Part shown: positions 1 to 6,800 of the stretch, piece after piece
Layout of the letters: the number at the start of each line of letters is the position of its first letter
Numbering within the stretch: position 1 is the stretch's first letter
DNA from: Pseudonocardiales bacterium
Lineage (GTDB): Bacteria; Actinomycetota; Actinomycetes; Mycobacteriales; Jatrophihabitantaceae
Assembly: GCA_025465405.1 (NCBI GenBank)
Contig: JAODNL010000118.1
Span: forward strand, 1-10,965
DNA: 10,965 bases
Direction of reading: 5' to 3'
Notes under the pieces: generated by a model
Databases searched by the model: none
Seen by the model: the letters and a program-made list of their open reading frames with translations, nothing else
Told to the model about the DNA's origin: nothing
Position numbers and translations under genes: made by a program

Positions 1-15
1 GCCTGACTACCCGGC

Positions 16-261
16 CTATTCGGCCGACGGCTCGTCGTGCGCGCTGGCCGCACCGTCGTCGAGCCCGTCCTCGTCCACCGCGGCGCGCGGGGCACTGGAG
101 TCCTTCTGCCGCCGGATGGTGACCTTGCCCGACTCCAAATCGATGCGCTTGCCGCCGGAACTGTCGCCGACTTCCTCGCGGGTCGACTGCAGACGCCGCT
201 TCTCCTCATCCATGTGCCGCTTGGCAGGGTTGAAGAGGGTGTCGAGACCCCACTGCGTCAT
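16..261 (-). CDS. Small DUF6191-like actinobacterial protein
   Basis: An 81-residue hydrophilic protein of unknown function. The N-terminus (MTQWGLDTLFNPAKRHMDEE) and the following segments RLQSTREEVGD and KRIDLESGKVTIRR match my memory of the DUF6191 pattern: a short hydrophobic start, an F-x-P-x-x-K/R-H motif, then an acidic/basic stretch and an I-D-L-x-S-G-K/R-V motif. The C-terminal 25 residues are acidic and Ala/Ser-rich, probably disordered. There is no signal peptide and no convincing membrane span. The frame stays open upstream as far as 423, but that extension is Arg/Pro/Ser-rich, looks like non-coding GC-rich translation and would overlap the msrA start, so I chose the ATG at 259-261. 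A TAACCT box lies 7 nt before this ATG, and a GAGG lies too close (2 nt) for a good ribosome-binding site. The gene is divergent from msrA. The family call rests on remembered motifs and the function is unknown. Confidence 0.72.
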   Translation of the reverse strand: MTQWGLDTLFNPAKRHMDEEKRRLQSTREEVGDSSGGKRIDLESGKVTIRRQKDSSAPRAAVDEDGLDDGAASAHDEPSAE

Positions 262-268
262 AGCCTCA

Positions 269-274
269 AGGTTA
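269..274 (-). promoter_or_regulatory. Putative -10 box (TAACCT) of the DUF6191-like gene
   Basis: Read on the minus strand, TAACCT fits the actinobacterial TANNNT -10 pattern and lies 7 nt before the ATG. That spacing would place the transcript start on or beside the start codon, giving a leaderless mRNA. No good -35 hexamer is visible 16-18 bp upstream. Confidence 0.4.
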
Positions 275-293
275 CGTCCTAGGGACAACCCCT

Positions 294-314
294 GGCGGCC
301 GATGGCCGGCCGCC
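294..314. repeat. GC-rich 8-bp inverted repeat in the divergent intergenic region
   Basis: GGCGGCCG (294-301) pairs perfectly with CGGCCGCC (307-314) around a 5-nt loop. It sits between the DUF6191-like gene and msrA, upstream of both starts, so it is not a terminator of either gene. It could be an operator, or simply chance in GC-rich DNA. There is no T-tract on either side. Confidence 0.4.
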
Positions 315-327
315 TCCTCCCGGCCGG

Positions 328-359
328 TGGCACGGAACCTCGTCGAGCCGTTGGCACGG
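328..359 (+). repeat. Direct repeat TGGCACGG x2 at the msrA promoter
   Basis: TGGCACGG occurs at 328-335 and again at 352-359, 24 bp apart start to start. The second copy overlaps the candidate -35 element of msrA (TTGGCA, 351-356). It could be a regulator site, but an 8-bp repeat in DNA of this composition may be chance. Confidence 0.3.
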
Positions 360-380
360 TGGCCCGCGTGCTCGTAGCCT
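351..380 (+). promoter_or_regulatory. Putative sigma70-type promoter of msrA (leaderless)
   Basis: TTGGCA at 351-356 matches five of six bases of the -35 consensus TTGACA. After an 18-bp spacer, TAGCCT at 375-380 fits TANNNT. The ATG follows 6 nt later, so transcription would begin at or next to the start codon. The only Shine-Dalgarno-like string (GAGG, 382-385) is one base from the ATG, too close to work well, which favours leaderless translation. Confidence 0.5.
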
Positions 381-386
381 CGAGGC

Positions 387-1049
387 ATGCTGTTCTCCCG
401 CGCGAAGACCGAGATCGTGACACCGGACCGCGCGCTGCGCGGGCGCCCGGACTACGAGTTCTCCGTTCCGGACACGCACTATGTCTCCGGGCGGCCCATC
501 CACCCGCCGTTCCCGGACGGTCTGCAGACCGCGGTGTTCGGTCTCGGCTGCTTCTGGGGGGCCGAGGAGATCTTCTGGCAGACGCCAGGGGTGTGGACCA
601 CCGCCGTCGGTTACGCGGGCGGAGTCACCGAGCATCCGACCTACGAGGAGGTCTGCTCGGGGCTGACCGGACACACCGAGGCGGTCCTGGTCGTGTTCGA
701 CCCGGCGCAGGTCAGCTTCGCCAAGCTGCTCGAGATCTTTTTCGAGGTCCACGACCCCACGCAGGGCATGCGCCAGGGCAACGACATCGGCACCCAGTAC
801 CGCTCGGCGATCTACTACACCGACGACGCCCAGCGCCAGGTGGCCGAGGCCGCGACAGCCGCCGTCACCCGGCAGCTGAGCGAGGCCGGTTACGACCCGG
901 CGACGACCGAGATCGCCCCGGCCGGCGCGTTCTTCTACGCCGAGGGCGACCACCAGCAGTACCTCGCCAAGAATCCGAACGGTTACCGCTGCCACAGCAG
1001 CACCGGGCTGAGCTTCCCGGTCGAGTCGTTCGCCCTGCCGCCGGCGTAG
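387..1049 (+). CDS. msrA: Peptide-methionine (S)-S-oxide reductase MsrA
   Basis: A 220-residue cytosolic repair enzyme that reduces the S-epimer of methionine sulfoxide, free or in proteins, using thioredoxin-type reductants. The signature G-C-F-W-G lies at residues 54-58, with the catalytic Cys at 55. GHTEAV (95-100) carries the conserved Glu98, and the HDPT and YRSAIYY blocks follow at 122-125 and 138-144. Cys202 in NPNGYRCH is the likely resolving cysteine, as in the Mycobacterium NGYTCH form. I see no third recycling Cys like that at the E. coli C-terminus. Cys90 matches a conserved non-catalytic position. Length is close to E. coli MsrA (212). The N-terminus MLFSRAKTEIVTP resembles the extension of longer actinobacterial MsrA proteins, supporting the ATG at 387. 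It is first in a run of five same-strand genes and is followed by a GC hairpin. Confidence 0.97.
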   Translation: MLFSRAKTEIVTPDRALRGRPDYEFSVPDTHYVSGRPIHPPFPDGLQTAVFGLGCFWGAEEIFWQTPGVWTTAVGYAGGVTEHPTYEEVCSGLTGHTEAVLVVFDPAQVSFAKLLEIFFEVHDPTQGMRQGNDIGTQYRSAIYYTDDAQRQVAEAATAAVTRQLSEAGYDPATTEIAPAGAFFYAEGDHQQYLAKNPNGYRCHSSTGLSFPVESFALPPA

Positions 1050-1060
1050 CCGCGCGATCG

Positions 1061-1078
1061 CCCGCGACGGCCCGCGGG
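1061..1078 (+). terminator. GC hairpin after msrA, possible terminator
   Basis: CCCGCG (1061-1066) and CGCGGG (1073-1078) form a perfect 6-bp stem with a 6-nt loop, 12 bp after the msrA stop. No T-tract follows, as is common in high-GC actinobacteria. It lies just upstream of the TAGGCT box of the next gene, so it may also separate the two transcripts. An 8-bp palindrome, GCGATCGC (1054-1061), abuts it. Confidence 0.35.
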
Positions 1079-1082
1079 TACG

Positions 1083-1088
1083 TAGGCT
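1083..1088 (+). promoter_or_regulatory. Putative -10 box (TAGGCT) of the glycosylase gene
   Basis: TAGGCT fits TANNNT and lies 6 nt before the GTG start, the same arrangement as at msrA. The -35 region is occupied by the GC hairpin and shows no TTGACA-like hexamer. There is no Shine-Dalgarno sequence before the GTG, which supports a leaderless transcript. Confidence 0.42.
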
Positions 1089-1094
1089 GGCCGC

Positions 1095-1967
1095 GTGCCT
1101 GAGTTGCCGGAGGTCGAGGCTCTCGCGTCGTTCCTGCGCGAGCGAGCCGTAGGCCGTTCGGTTGTGCGCGCGGATGTCGCCGCCTTCAGCGCGGTGAAGA
1201 CGTTCGACCCGCCGCTGTCGGCACTCGGCGGCGCGGAGGTCACGGGAGCGGCCCGACACGGCAAGTTCCTCGACCTCGACATATCGGGACTGCACCTCAT
1301 CACACACCTGGCGCGCGGGGGATGGCTGCACTGGCGCGACTCGCTTCCGCCGGCACCGCCGAAGCCCGGCCGCGGGCCACTGGCCTTCCGGCTGCACCTT
1401 GCTCCGGAGTTCCTGGACGGTCCGGTCAGCGGCTTCGATCTCACCGAGGCAGGCACGCAGAAGCGGCTGGCCGTGTACCTCGTGCGGGACCCGCAGGAGG
1501 TTCCGGGGATAGCGCGGCTGGGTCCGGATGCGCTCGCGGTCACCGAGACCGAACTGGCGACGCTGCTCGCCGACCAACGTGCCCAGATCAAGCGGGCATT
1601 GACCGACCAGACGGTGCTGGCCGGCGTGGGCAACGCCTACTCCGACGAGATCCTGCACACCGCGCACCTGTCGCCGTTCAAGCTGGCGGCGAACCTCACC
1701 GACGACGAGCTCGCGCGTCTGCACGCCGCGATGCAGGCCGTGCTGACCGATGCCGTCAGCCGTTCCGTCGGGCAGAAGGCGGCGACGCTCAAGGGCGAGA
1801 AGCGCAGCGGGATGCAGGTGCACGGCCGGACCGGACTGCCGTGCCCGGTATGTGGTGACACGGTGCGCGAGGTGTCCTTTGCCGATCGCTCTTTCCAGTA
1901 CTGCCCGACCTGCCAGACCGAGGGCCGCGAGCTGGCCGATCGACGGCTGTCCAAGTTGCTGAAATAA
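1095..1967 (+). CDS. Fpg/Nei-family DNA glycosylase / AP lyase
   Basis: A 290-residue base-excision-repair enzyme that removes oxidised bases and nicks the abasic site. After Met removal the N-terminus is PELPEVE, giving the catalytic Pro2 and Glu3. Lys57 in RHGKFLDL matches the conserved catalytic-domain lysine. The helix-two-turn-helix region includes GVGNAYSDEILH (177-188, Asn180). A zinc finger closes the protein (Cys250, Cys253, Cys270, Cys273), with Arg265 in the hairpin. The GTG start is fixed by the need for PELPE at the N-terminus. One oddity is that the E. coli Fpg loop LGMSG, which carries the void-filling Met, reads LARGG here (72-76). This points to a non-canonical actinobacterial subfamily, so preference for 8-oxoguanine versus oxidised pyrimidines cannot be assigned. 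It lies 45 bp after msrA and 10 bp before the rhodanese gene. Confidence 0.93.
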   Translation: MPELPEVEALASFLRERAVGRSVVRADVAAFSAVKTFDPPLSALGGAEVTGAARHGKFLDLDISGLHLITHLARGGWLHWRDSLPPAPPKPGRGPLAFRLHLAPEFLDGPVSGFDLTEAGTQKRLAVYLVRDPQEVPGIARLGPDALAVTETELATLLADQRAQIKRALTDQTVLAGVGNAYSDEILHTAHLSPFKLAANLTDDELARLHAAMQAVLTDAVSRSVGQKAATLKGEKRSGMQVHGRTGLPCPVCGDTVREVSFADRSFQYCPTCQTEGRELADRRLSKLLK

Positions 1968-1970
1968 GCT
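1965..1970 (+). promoter_or_regulatory. Putative -10 box (TAAGCT) of the rhodanese gene
   Basis: TAAGCT includes the TAA stop of the glycosylase gene and lies 7 nt before the GTG at 1978. It fits TANNNT and the leaderless spacing seen at neighbouring genes. No clear -35 element and no Shine-Dalgarno are visible. Read-through from upstream is also possible. Confidence 0.35.
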
Positions 1971-1977
1971 GGCGATC

Positions 1978-2322
1978 GTGTCCGACTTCGACGTGCCGAC
2001 CGTGACCGTGGACCGGCTGCCTGACGGGGCCGTCCTGCTCGACTGCCGCGAGGACGACGAGTGGGCGGCCGGACACATCGACGGCGCCGTCCACGTCCCG
2101 ATGAACGAGATCCCGCAGCGCCTTTCCTCCGAGCCCGGTCAGCTCACTCCGGACGCGAAGATCGTGGTCGTGTGCAAGGTCGGCAGCCGCTCCGCGCACG
2201 TCGCCGCCTGGCTGAACCAGAACGGGTTCGACGCGGTCAACCTCTCCGGCGGGATGCTCGCGTGGGCGACGTCCGGTCGGTCGATGACCAGCACCGGCGG
2301 CGGTCCGCCGCACGTCGCCTGA
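1978..2322 (+). CDS. Single-domain rhodanese-like sulfurtransferase
   Basis: A 114-residue stand-alone rhodanese domain. Family members carry sulfane sulfur as a persulfide on an active-site Cys and pass it to acceptors such as cyanide or thiols; the partner here is unknown. LLDCREDDEWAAGHIDGAVH (20-39) holds the conserved D-x-R-E-x-x-E/D and G-H-I-x-G-A motifs. The active-site loop CKVGSRS begins at Cys66, and NLSGGMLAW (88-96) is the usual rhodanese C-terminal motif. The active Cys is present, so it is predicted to be catalytic. The last 15 residues are a Ser/Gly/Pro tail. There is no signal peptide, so it is cytosolic. It starts at GTG 10 bp after the glycosylase stop. Placement beside MsrA suggests a thiol or oxidative-stress role, but that is inference. 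Confidence 0.93.
   Translation: MSDFDVPTVTVDRLPDGAVLLDCREDDEWAAGHIDGAVHVPMNEIPQRLSSEPGQLTPDAKIVVVCKVGSRSAHVAAWLNQNGFDAVNLSGGMLAWATSGRSMTSTGGGPPHVA
2297..2311 (+). repeat. GC hairpin in the 3' end of the rhodanese gene
   Basis: GCGGCG (2297-2302) and CGCCGC (2306-2311) form a perfect 6-bp stem with a 3-nt loop, ending 8 bp before the stop codon. It codes for the Gly/Pro tail. It could slow or end transcription, but no T-tract follows, so it may be only a by-product of GC-rich codons. Confidence 0.22.
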
Positions 2323-2364
2323 GATCTCGCCGGCTCGCCGTCACGCATAGTTCACCTGAGCGCG

Positions 2365-2370
2365 TAACCA
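2365..2370 (+). promoter_or_regulatory. Weak -10-like box (TAACCA) before glpQ
   Basis: TAACCA lies 7 nt before the GTG at 2378, the same spacing as at the preceding genes, but the last base is A rather than T. CATAGT at 2346-2351 is an alternative -10 that would give a leader of about 20 nt containing a three-codon ORF. Neither has a good -35 element. Confidence 0.22.
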
Positions 2371-2377
2371 TGGACTG

Positions 2378-3283
2378 GTGAGGCCTCTCGCCCAGCTCGG
2401 AGCGCGAAAGCACCGTGTCGCCGTCGAGCCGCCGGACCGGCCGATGGTGGTCGCCCACCGCGGCGCGTCCTCGTCCATCGCCGAGCACACCCTCGGCGCG
2501 TACGTCACCGCGATCGAGTCGGGTGCCGACGCGCTCGAGTGCGACGTGCGGCTGACCAAGGACGGCCACCTGGTGTGTGTGCACGACCGCACCGTGAACC
2601 GGACATCCGACGGCAGCGGCGTGGTGAGCGACCTCGACCTGAGCGGGCTGAACTCGTTGAATTTCTCCTCCTGGCACAGCGAGCTGCCCAGCTCCGCGGA
2701 CGAGTTGCTCAACGACACGCACTACCTGTCCGGAGTCGCGCCCGACCGCGTCGAGCGCGGCGGGGGCGTATTGACCCTCGAGATGCTGCTCGGCCTGGTG
2801 CGGGACGCGAGCACTCCCGTGCGGCTTCTCGTCGAAACCAAGCATCCGACGCGCTACCAAGGGCTGGTCGAGAAGGAGCTCGTCGACCTGCTGGCGCGCT
2901 TCGGCTGGGCCCGCCGCGCCGCGACGCCGACGCTGCGCCAGCCGGCGGACATGGACAACCGGGTGGTCGTGATGAGCTTCGCGCCCACGGCGATCCGGCG
3001 CGTGAAGCTGCTCGCGCCGGACATCCCGACCGTGTTGCTGCTCGACCGGCTGCTCCCGGTCCGTCGCGACGGAATGCTGCCGACGGGTGTGCCGATCGCC
3101 GGTCCCGGGCTGCACGTGTTGCGCGCCGAGCCGGAGTACGTCGCGCGGGCCCACGCGCGGGGGCATCGGGTCTATGTGTGGACGGTCGACGAGCCGGACG
3201 ACGTCGCCTTCGTGCGCGAGCTGGGAGTCGACACCATCATCACGAACCGGCCGGCAGACGTCATCGCTCAGATCGGCCGGTGA
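2378..3283 (+). CDS. glpQ: Glycerophosphodiester phosphodiesterase (GlpQ/UgpQ family)
   Basis: A 301-residue GDPD TIM-barrel enzyme that splits glycerophosphodiesters into sn-glycerol 3-phosphate and an alcohol, recycling phospholipid head groups. VVAHRGAS (24-31) holds the catalytic His27 and Arg28. Glu36 follows, then ECDVRL (54-59) gives metal-binding Glu54 and Asp56, HD at 69-70 gives the second catalytic His, and VETKHP (152-157) contributes Glu153 and Lys155. WTVDEPDD and the final ITNRPADV are typical of the barrel's end. There is no signal peptide, so the enzyme is cytosolic, like mycobacterial GlpQ1, which it resembles overall. An in-frame TGA at 2357 limits the start to GTG 2378 or ATG 2444. 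The later ATG would begin four codons before the catalytic His, leaving little of the first strand, so GTG is preferred. The gene lies 55 bp after the rhodanese gene. Confidence 0.94.
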   Translation: MRPLAQLGARKHRVAVEPPDRPMVVAHRGASSSIAEHTLGAYVTAIESGADALECDVRLTKDGHLVCVHDRTVNRTSDGSGVVSDLDLSGLNSLNFSSWHSELPSSADELLNDTHYLSGVAPDRVERGGGVLTLEMLLGLVRDASTPVRLLVETKHPTRYQGLVEKELVDLLARFGWARRAATPTLRQPADMDNRVVVMSFAPTAIRRVKLLAPDIPTVLLLDRLLPVRRDGMLPTGVPIAGPGLHVLRAEPEYVARAHARGHRVYVWTVDEPDDVAFVRELGVDTIITNRPADVIAQIGR

Positions 3284-3309
3284 CCCGCGTCGCGAGTTGT
3301 TACGCCCGA

Positions 3310-3334
3310 GCATGCTGGGGGAACAACGGGGTAT
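3310..3334 (+). promoter_or_regulatory. Putative SigB/SigF-type promoter of the ATPase gene
   Basis: GCAT at 3310-3313, a 15-bp spacer and GGGTAT at 3329-3334 fit the Streptomyces sigma-B pattern GNNT-N14-16-GGGTAC/T. The GGGTAT -10 is also the mycobacterial SigF type. The -35 half carries little information, so the case rests mainly on GGGTAT placed 10 nt before the ATG. A sigma-B-type promoter would suit a gene for an anti-sigma-like kinase. Confidence 0.38.
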
Positions 3335-3344
3335 CAGGTGATTC

Positions 3345-3791
3345 ATGTGCGACGCGATGTCGTCAGCTCCAGAGAAGTCCGGGGTGGTGGGTGTGGGCGT
3401 GCTGCTCGTGCGGCACGAGCCGGCGAGCGCTTCCGTCGTCCGCCACCGCATCGCGGACGAACTGATCGAGATCGGCATTTCGGGCGAAGCCATCGACCGC
3501 GTGGTCCTGGTCGCGAGTGAGCTGGTCGGTAATGCGATCCAGCACGCCCGGCCCTCGGCCGCGGCTGTGATCGAGGTGAGCTGGGACGTCGACGGCCCGG
3601 GCGTGATCGTGCGCGTGTCCGATCCCAGCGACGAGAGCCCGCGGCCGCGGCAGGCGGCGGAGGACGAACCGGCCGGCCGGGGCCTGACGATCGTCGCCGC
3701 GATGTCCGACGACTGGGGCTACCAGCGATCTGGGCGCGGCAAGCAGGTCTGGGCCCGAGTACCCGTTCGTACGTCCTCGGTCATCCAGTGA
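3345..3791 (+). CDS. RsbW/SpoIIAB-like ATP-binding protein (HATPase_c_2), putative anti-sigma factor
   Basis: A 148-residue single-domain GHKL ATPase. Relatives are serine kinases that bind an alternative sigma factor or phosphorylate an anti-anti-sigma protein; many actinobacterial copies are orphans with unknown partners. The N-box is VASELVGNAIQHA (56-68), with the base Glu59 and the Mg-binding Asn63. The G1 region reads VRVSDPSD (89-96): Asp93 is kept but the classical DxGxG glycines are not, as in many actinobacterial members. GRGLTIV (111-117) is the G2 box and GKQVWARV (132-139) the final strand. There is no transmembrane or sensor domain. AGGTG at 3336-3340 can serve as a Shine-Dalgarno 4 nt before the ATG at 3345; ATG 3357 is an alternative start. 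No sigma or anti-anti-sigma gene is in the window. Confidence 0.85.
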   Translation: MCDAMSSAPEKSGVVGVGVLLVRHEPASASVVRHRIADELIEIGISGEAIDRVVLVASELVGNAIQHARPSAAAVIEVSWDVDGPGVIVRVSDPSDESPRPRQAAEDEPAGRGLTIVAAMSDDWGYQRSGRGKQVWARVPVRTSSVIQ

Positions 3792-3792
3792 C

Positions 3793-3816
3793 GCGGGTCA
3801 GCCGGGAAGGCCCCGC
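3793..3816. terminator. Possible hairpin at the convergent gene ends
   Basis: GCGGG (3793-3797) can pair with CCCGC (3812-3816) across a 14-nt loop. It covers the 6-bp gap between the ATPase stop (3789-3791) and the gdh stop (3798-3800). The stem is short, the loop is long and there is no T-tract, so this is a weak candidate bidirectional terminator. Confidence 0.2.
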
Positions 3817-6800
3817 ATCACCCGCAGCGCCACGGACAGCGTCGCGAGATCGACGGTGTCACGCTGCAACGCTTCCCGAACCGTTCCTTGAGCGCGCTCG
3901 ACCCGCTCGGAGTTCTCGGCCATCCAGGCCGCCATCCGCTGCTCGCCGCTGAGCGAGTCATCGGTGGTGCGTAAGACCGCCGACGTCATCGACGACAGTG
4001 CCGCGTAGACGTCGTGCCGTACGGCGGCCCGGGCCAGCGTGGACCAGCGATCGTCGCGCGGCAGCTGGGTGATCGCCGTCAGCAGGTCGTCGACGCAGAA
4101 CTGCTCGGACAGCGCGAAGTGCAGTTCGGCGATCTCGGCCGACGAGTGCTCGCTGGCATTGGCGATCTCGACGACGTCCAGCAGCAGGAACGCGTTCAAC
4201 AGCTCGCCGAGCCGCAGCGCCAGCGCGCGCGGCAGCCCGATCCCCACCAGCCGATCGACCTCGCGAAAGAGGTTCTCCAGCTCCGCACCGCGGAGCAGAC
4301 CCGTGATTCGCGAGCTCATCTCCCGGACCGTCGGCTGGAACCGCAGGATCTCCGTCGTGACGTCGTTGATCGGGAACCGCACATCGACGAACCAGCGGGT
4401 GGCCCGGTCGATCAAGCGGCGGATCTCCTGGTATCCGGCGTGCTGCGCGTCCGTGGGAACAGCGTTGTCGAGTGCCTCGATGTCGGCCCACAGGTCCGCC
4501 AGGTCGAACACCTCGCGCGTGATCGCGTACCCGCGGGTTATCTGCGGGACCTCGGCGCCGGTCTCTTCCATCGCGCGGTGCACGAACGTCGTGCCACTGC
4601 GGTTGATCATGTCGTTGACGACGGCATCCGTGATGATCTCGCGGTGCAGCGGGTGGTGGGGCAGGTCCTCCCCGAACCGCTCCGCGATCGCCGGCGGGAA
4701 GTACCCGGCGAGTACCCGTCGGAACCACGGCTCGTCCGGCAGCGTGGAGTCGTCGATCTGCTGCTTCAAGGTGATCTTCGAGTACGCGAGCAGTACCGCG
4801 TTCTCCGGCGACAGGAGTCCCAGGCCCTCCGCCTCGCGCTGGTGAAGTTCCTTGTCCGAGGGCAGGAACTCGAGCTCGCGATCCAGTGCGCCCGCCTTCT
4901 CCAATGCGCGGATGAACCGCTGGTGCACCGTGACGAGAGCTGGGCTCAGCCGGCGGGCCATCGCCAACAGCACGTTCTGCTCGTAGTTGTCGCGAAGGAC
5001 ATGCCTGGCGACGTCGTCGGTTACCGCCGCGAGCAGTTCGTTGCGCTCGTCGCGGGTGATCTCGCCAGAGGCCACTGTCCGGTCGAGCAGGATCTTGATG
5101 TTGACCTCGTGGTCGGACGTGTCCACGCCCGCCGAGTTGTCGATCGCATCTGTGTTGATCCGCCCGCCGTTGTGAGCGAACTCGACGCGCCCGAGCTGGG
5201 TGAAGCCCAGGTTCCCGCCCTCGCCGACCACCCGGCAACGCAGCTCGGCGCCATTGACGCGCACCGCGTCGTTCGCCTTGTCACCGACTGCGCCCTGCGA
5301 TTCGGTCGACGCCTTCACGTAGGTACCGATCCCGCCGTTCCACAACAGGTCGACCGGCGCGACGAGGATCGCGCGGATCAGCTCCGTGGGCATGAGCTTC
5401 TGCCCGGCGGAGATGCCGAGCGCCGCGGCGATCGGCGGCGTGATCGGGATCGACTTGAGCGTGCGCGGGAACACACCACCGCCCTCGGAGATCAGCGATC
5501 TGTCGTAATCAGCCCACGTCGAGCGCGGCAGTTCGAAAAGGCGGCGCCGCTCCGAATAGGACGTTGCCGGGTCCGGGTCGGGATCCAGGAAGATGTGCCG
5601 GTGGTCGAAGGCGGCGACGAGCCTGATGTGCTCGGACAGCAGCATGCCGTTGCCGAAGACGTCGCCGGACATGTCCCCGACGCCCACGACCGTGAAGTCC
5701 TGGGTCTGGGTGTCGTGGCCGAACTCGCGAAAGTGATACTTCACCGACTCCCACGCACCGCGCGCGGTGATGCCCATCGCCTTGTGGTCATAGCCCACCG
5801 ACCCGCCGGACGCGAACGCGTCGCCGAGCCAGAACCCGTACTCCGCCGATATGCCGTTCGCGATGTCGCTGAACGTGGCCGTGCCCTTGTCCGCGGCCAC
5901 GACCAGGTACGGGTCGTCGGCGTCGTAGCGGCGCGTCTGAGGCGGCGGGACGACATGCTGCCCGGCCTCGTCGGTGACGTAGTTGTCCGTCAGGTCGAGC
6001 AGGCAGGAGATGAAGGTGCGGTAGCAGGCGACCCCTTCGGCCAACCAGGCTTCTCGCGCGGCCGCCGGATCGGGCAATCGCTTCGCGACGAACCCGCCCT
6101 TGGCACCGGTCGGGACGATCACCGCGTTCTTGACCATCTGTGCCTTCACCAGGCCGAGGACCTCGGTGCGGAAGTCTTCGCGGCGATCCGACCAGCGCAA
6201 GCCACCGCGCGCCACGGCACCGAAGCGCAGGTGCACACCCTCGATGCGCGGCGAGTACACCCAGATCTCGAAGCGAGGACGCGGTTCCGGCAAGTCCGCG
6301 ATCAGCCGCGGGTCGAGCTTCACCGCGAATGCCGAGCGCCGGTTGCCGTCGGCGTCCGTCCGGTAGGCGTTCGTGCGCAGCGTCGCGTTCACAAGGGCGA
6401 GCAGCGAGCGCAGGATGCGGTCCTGATCCAGGCTGGTCACCTCGGCGAGCTGCGCCTCGATCCGATCGACGAGACTCACACCGCCGTCGGCAACGCTGAC
6501 CGCGCCGTCGGCGAGCGGCGCCTCTCCTTCGCGCTCCGGGTCGAACCGCGACTCGAACAGCTCGACGAGCGCCGTCGCGATCGCGGCGTTGTCGACGAGA
6601 GCCTGCTCGATATACCCCTGGCTGAAGGTCGTGCCGGCCTGGCGCAGGTACTTCGCGTACGCCCGCAGGATATTGGCCTGCCACCACGTCATCTCGGTAC
6701 GCACGACGAGCGCGTTGAAGCCGTCCTGTTCGATCTCCTCGCGCCAGAGCAGCCGCACGGCGTCGATGACGTGCTCCGAACGCCGTTCGTCGAAGTCGGT

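Noticed and set aside
262..423. A 54-residue N-terminal extension of the DUF6191-like protein.
   Set aside because: It overlaps the msrA start, is Arg/Pro/Ser-rich, and the family-like sequence begins only at the ATG at 259-261.
279..2078. A 599-codon open frame on the minus strand across msrA, the glycosylase and the start of the rhodanese gene.
   Set aside because: It runs antisense to three well-supported genes and has no family motif; it is a composition shadow.
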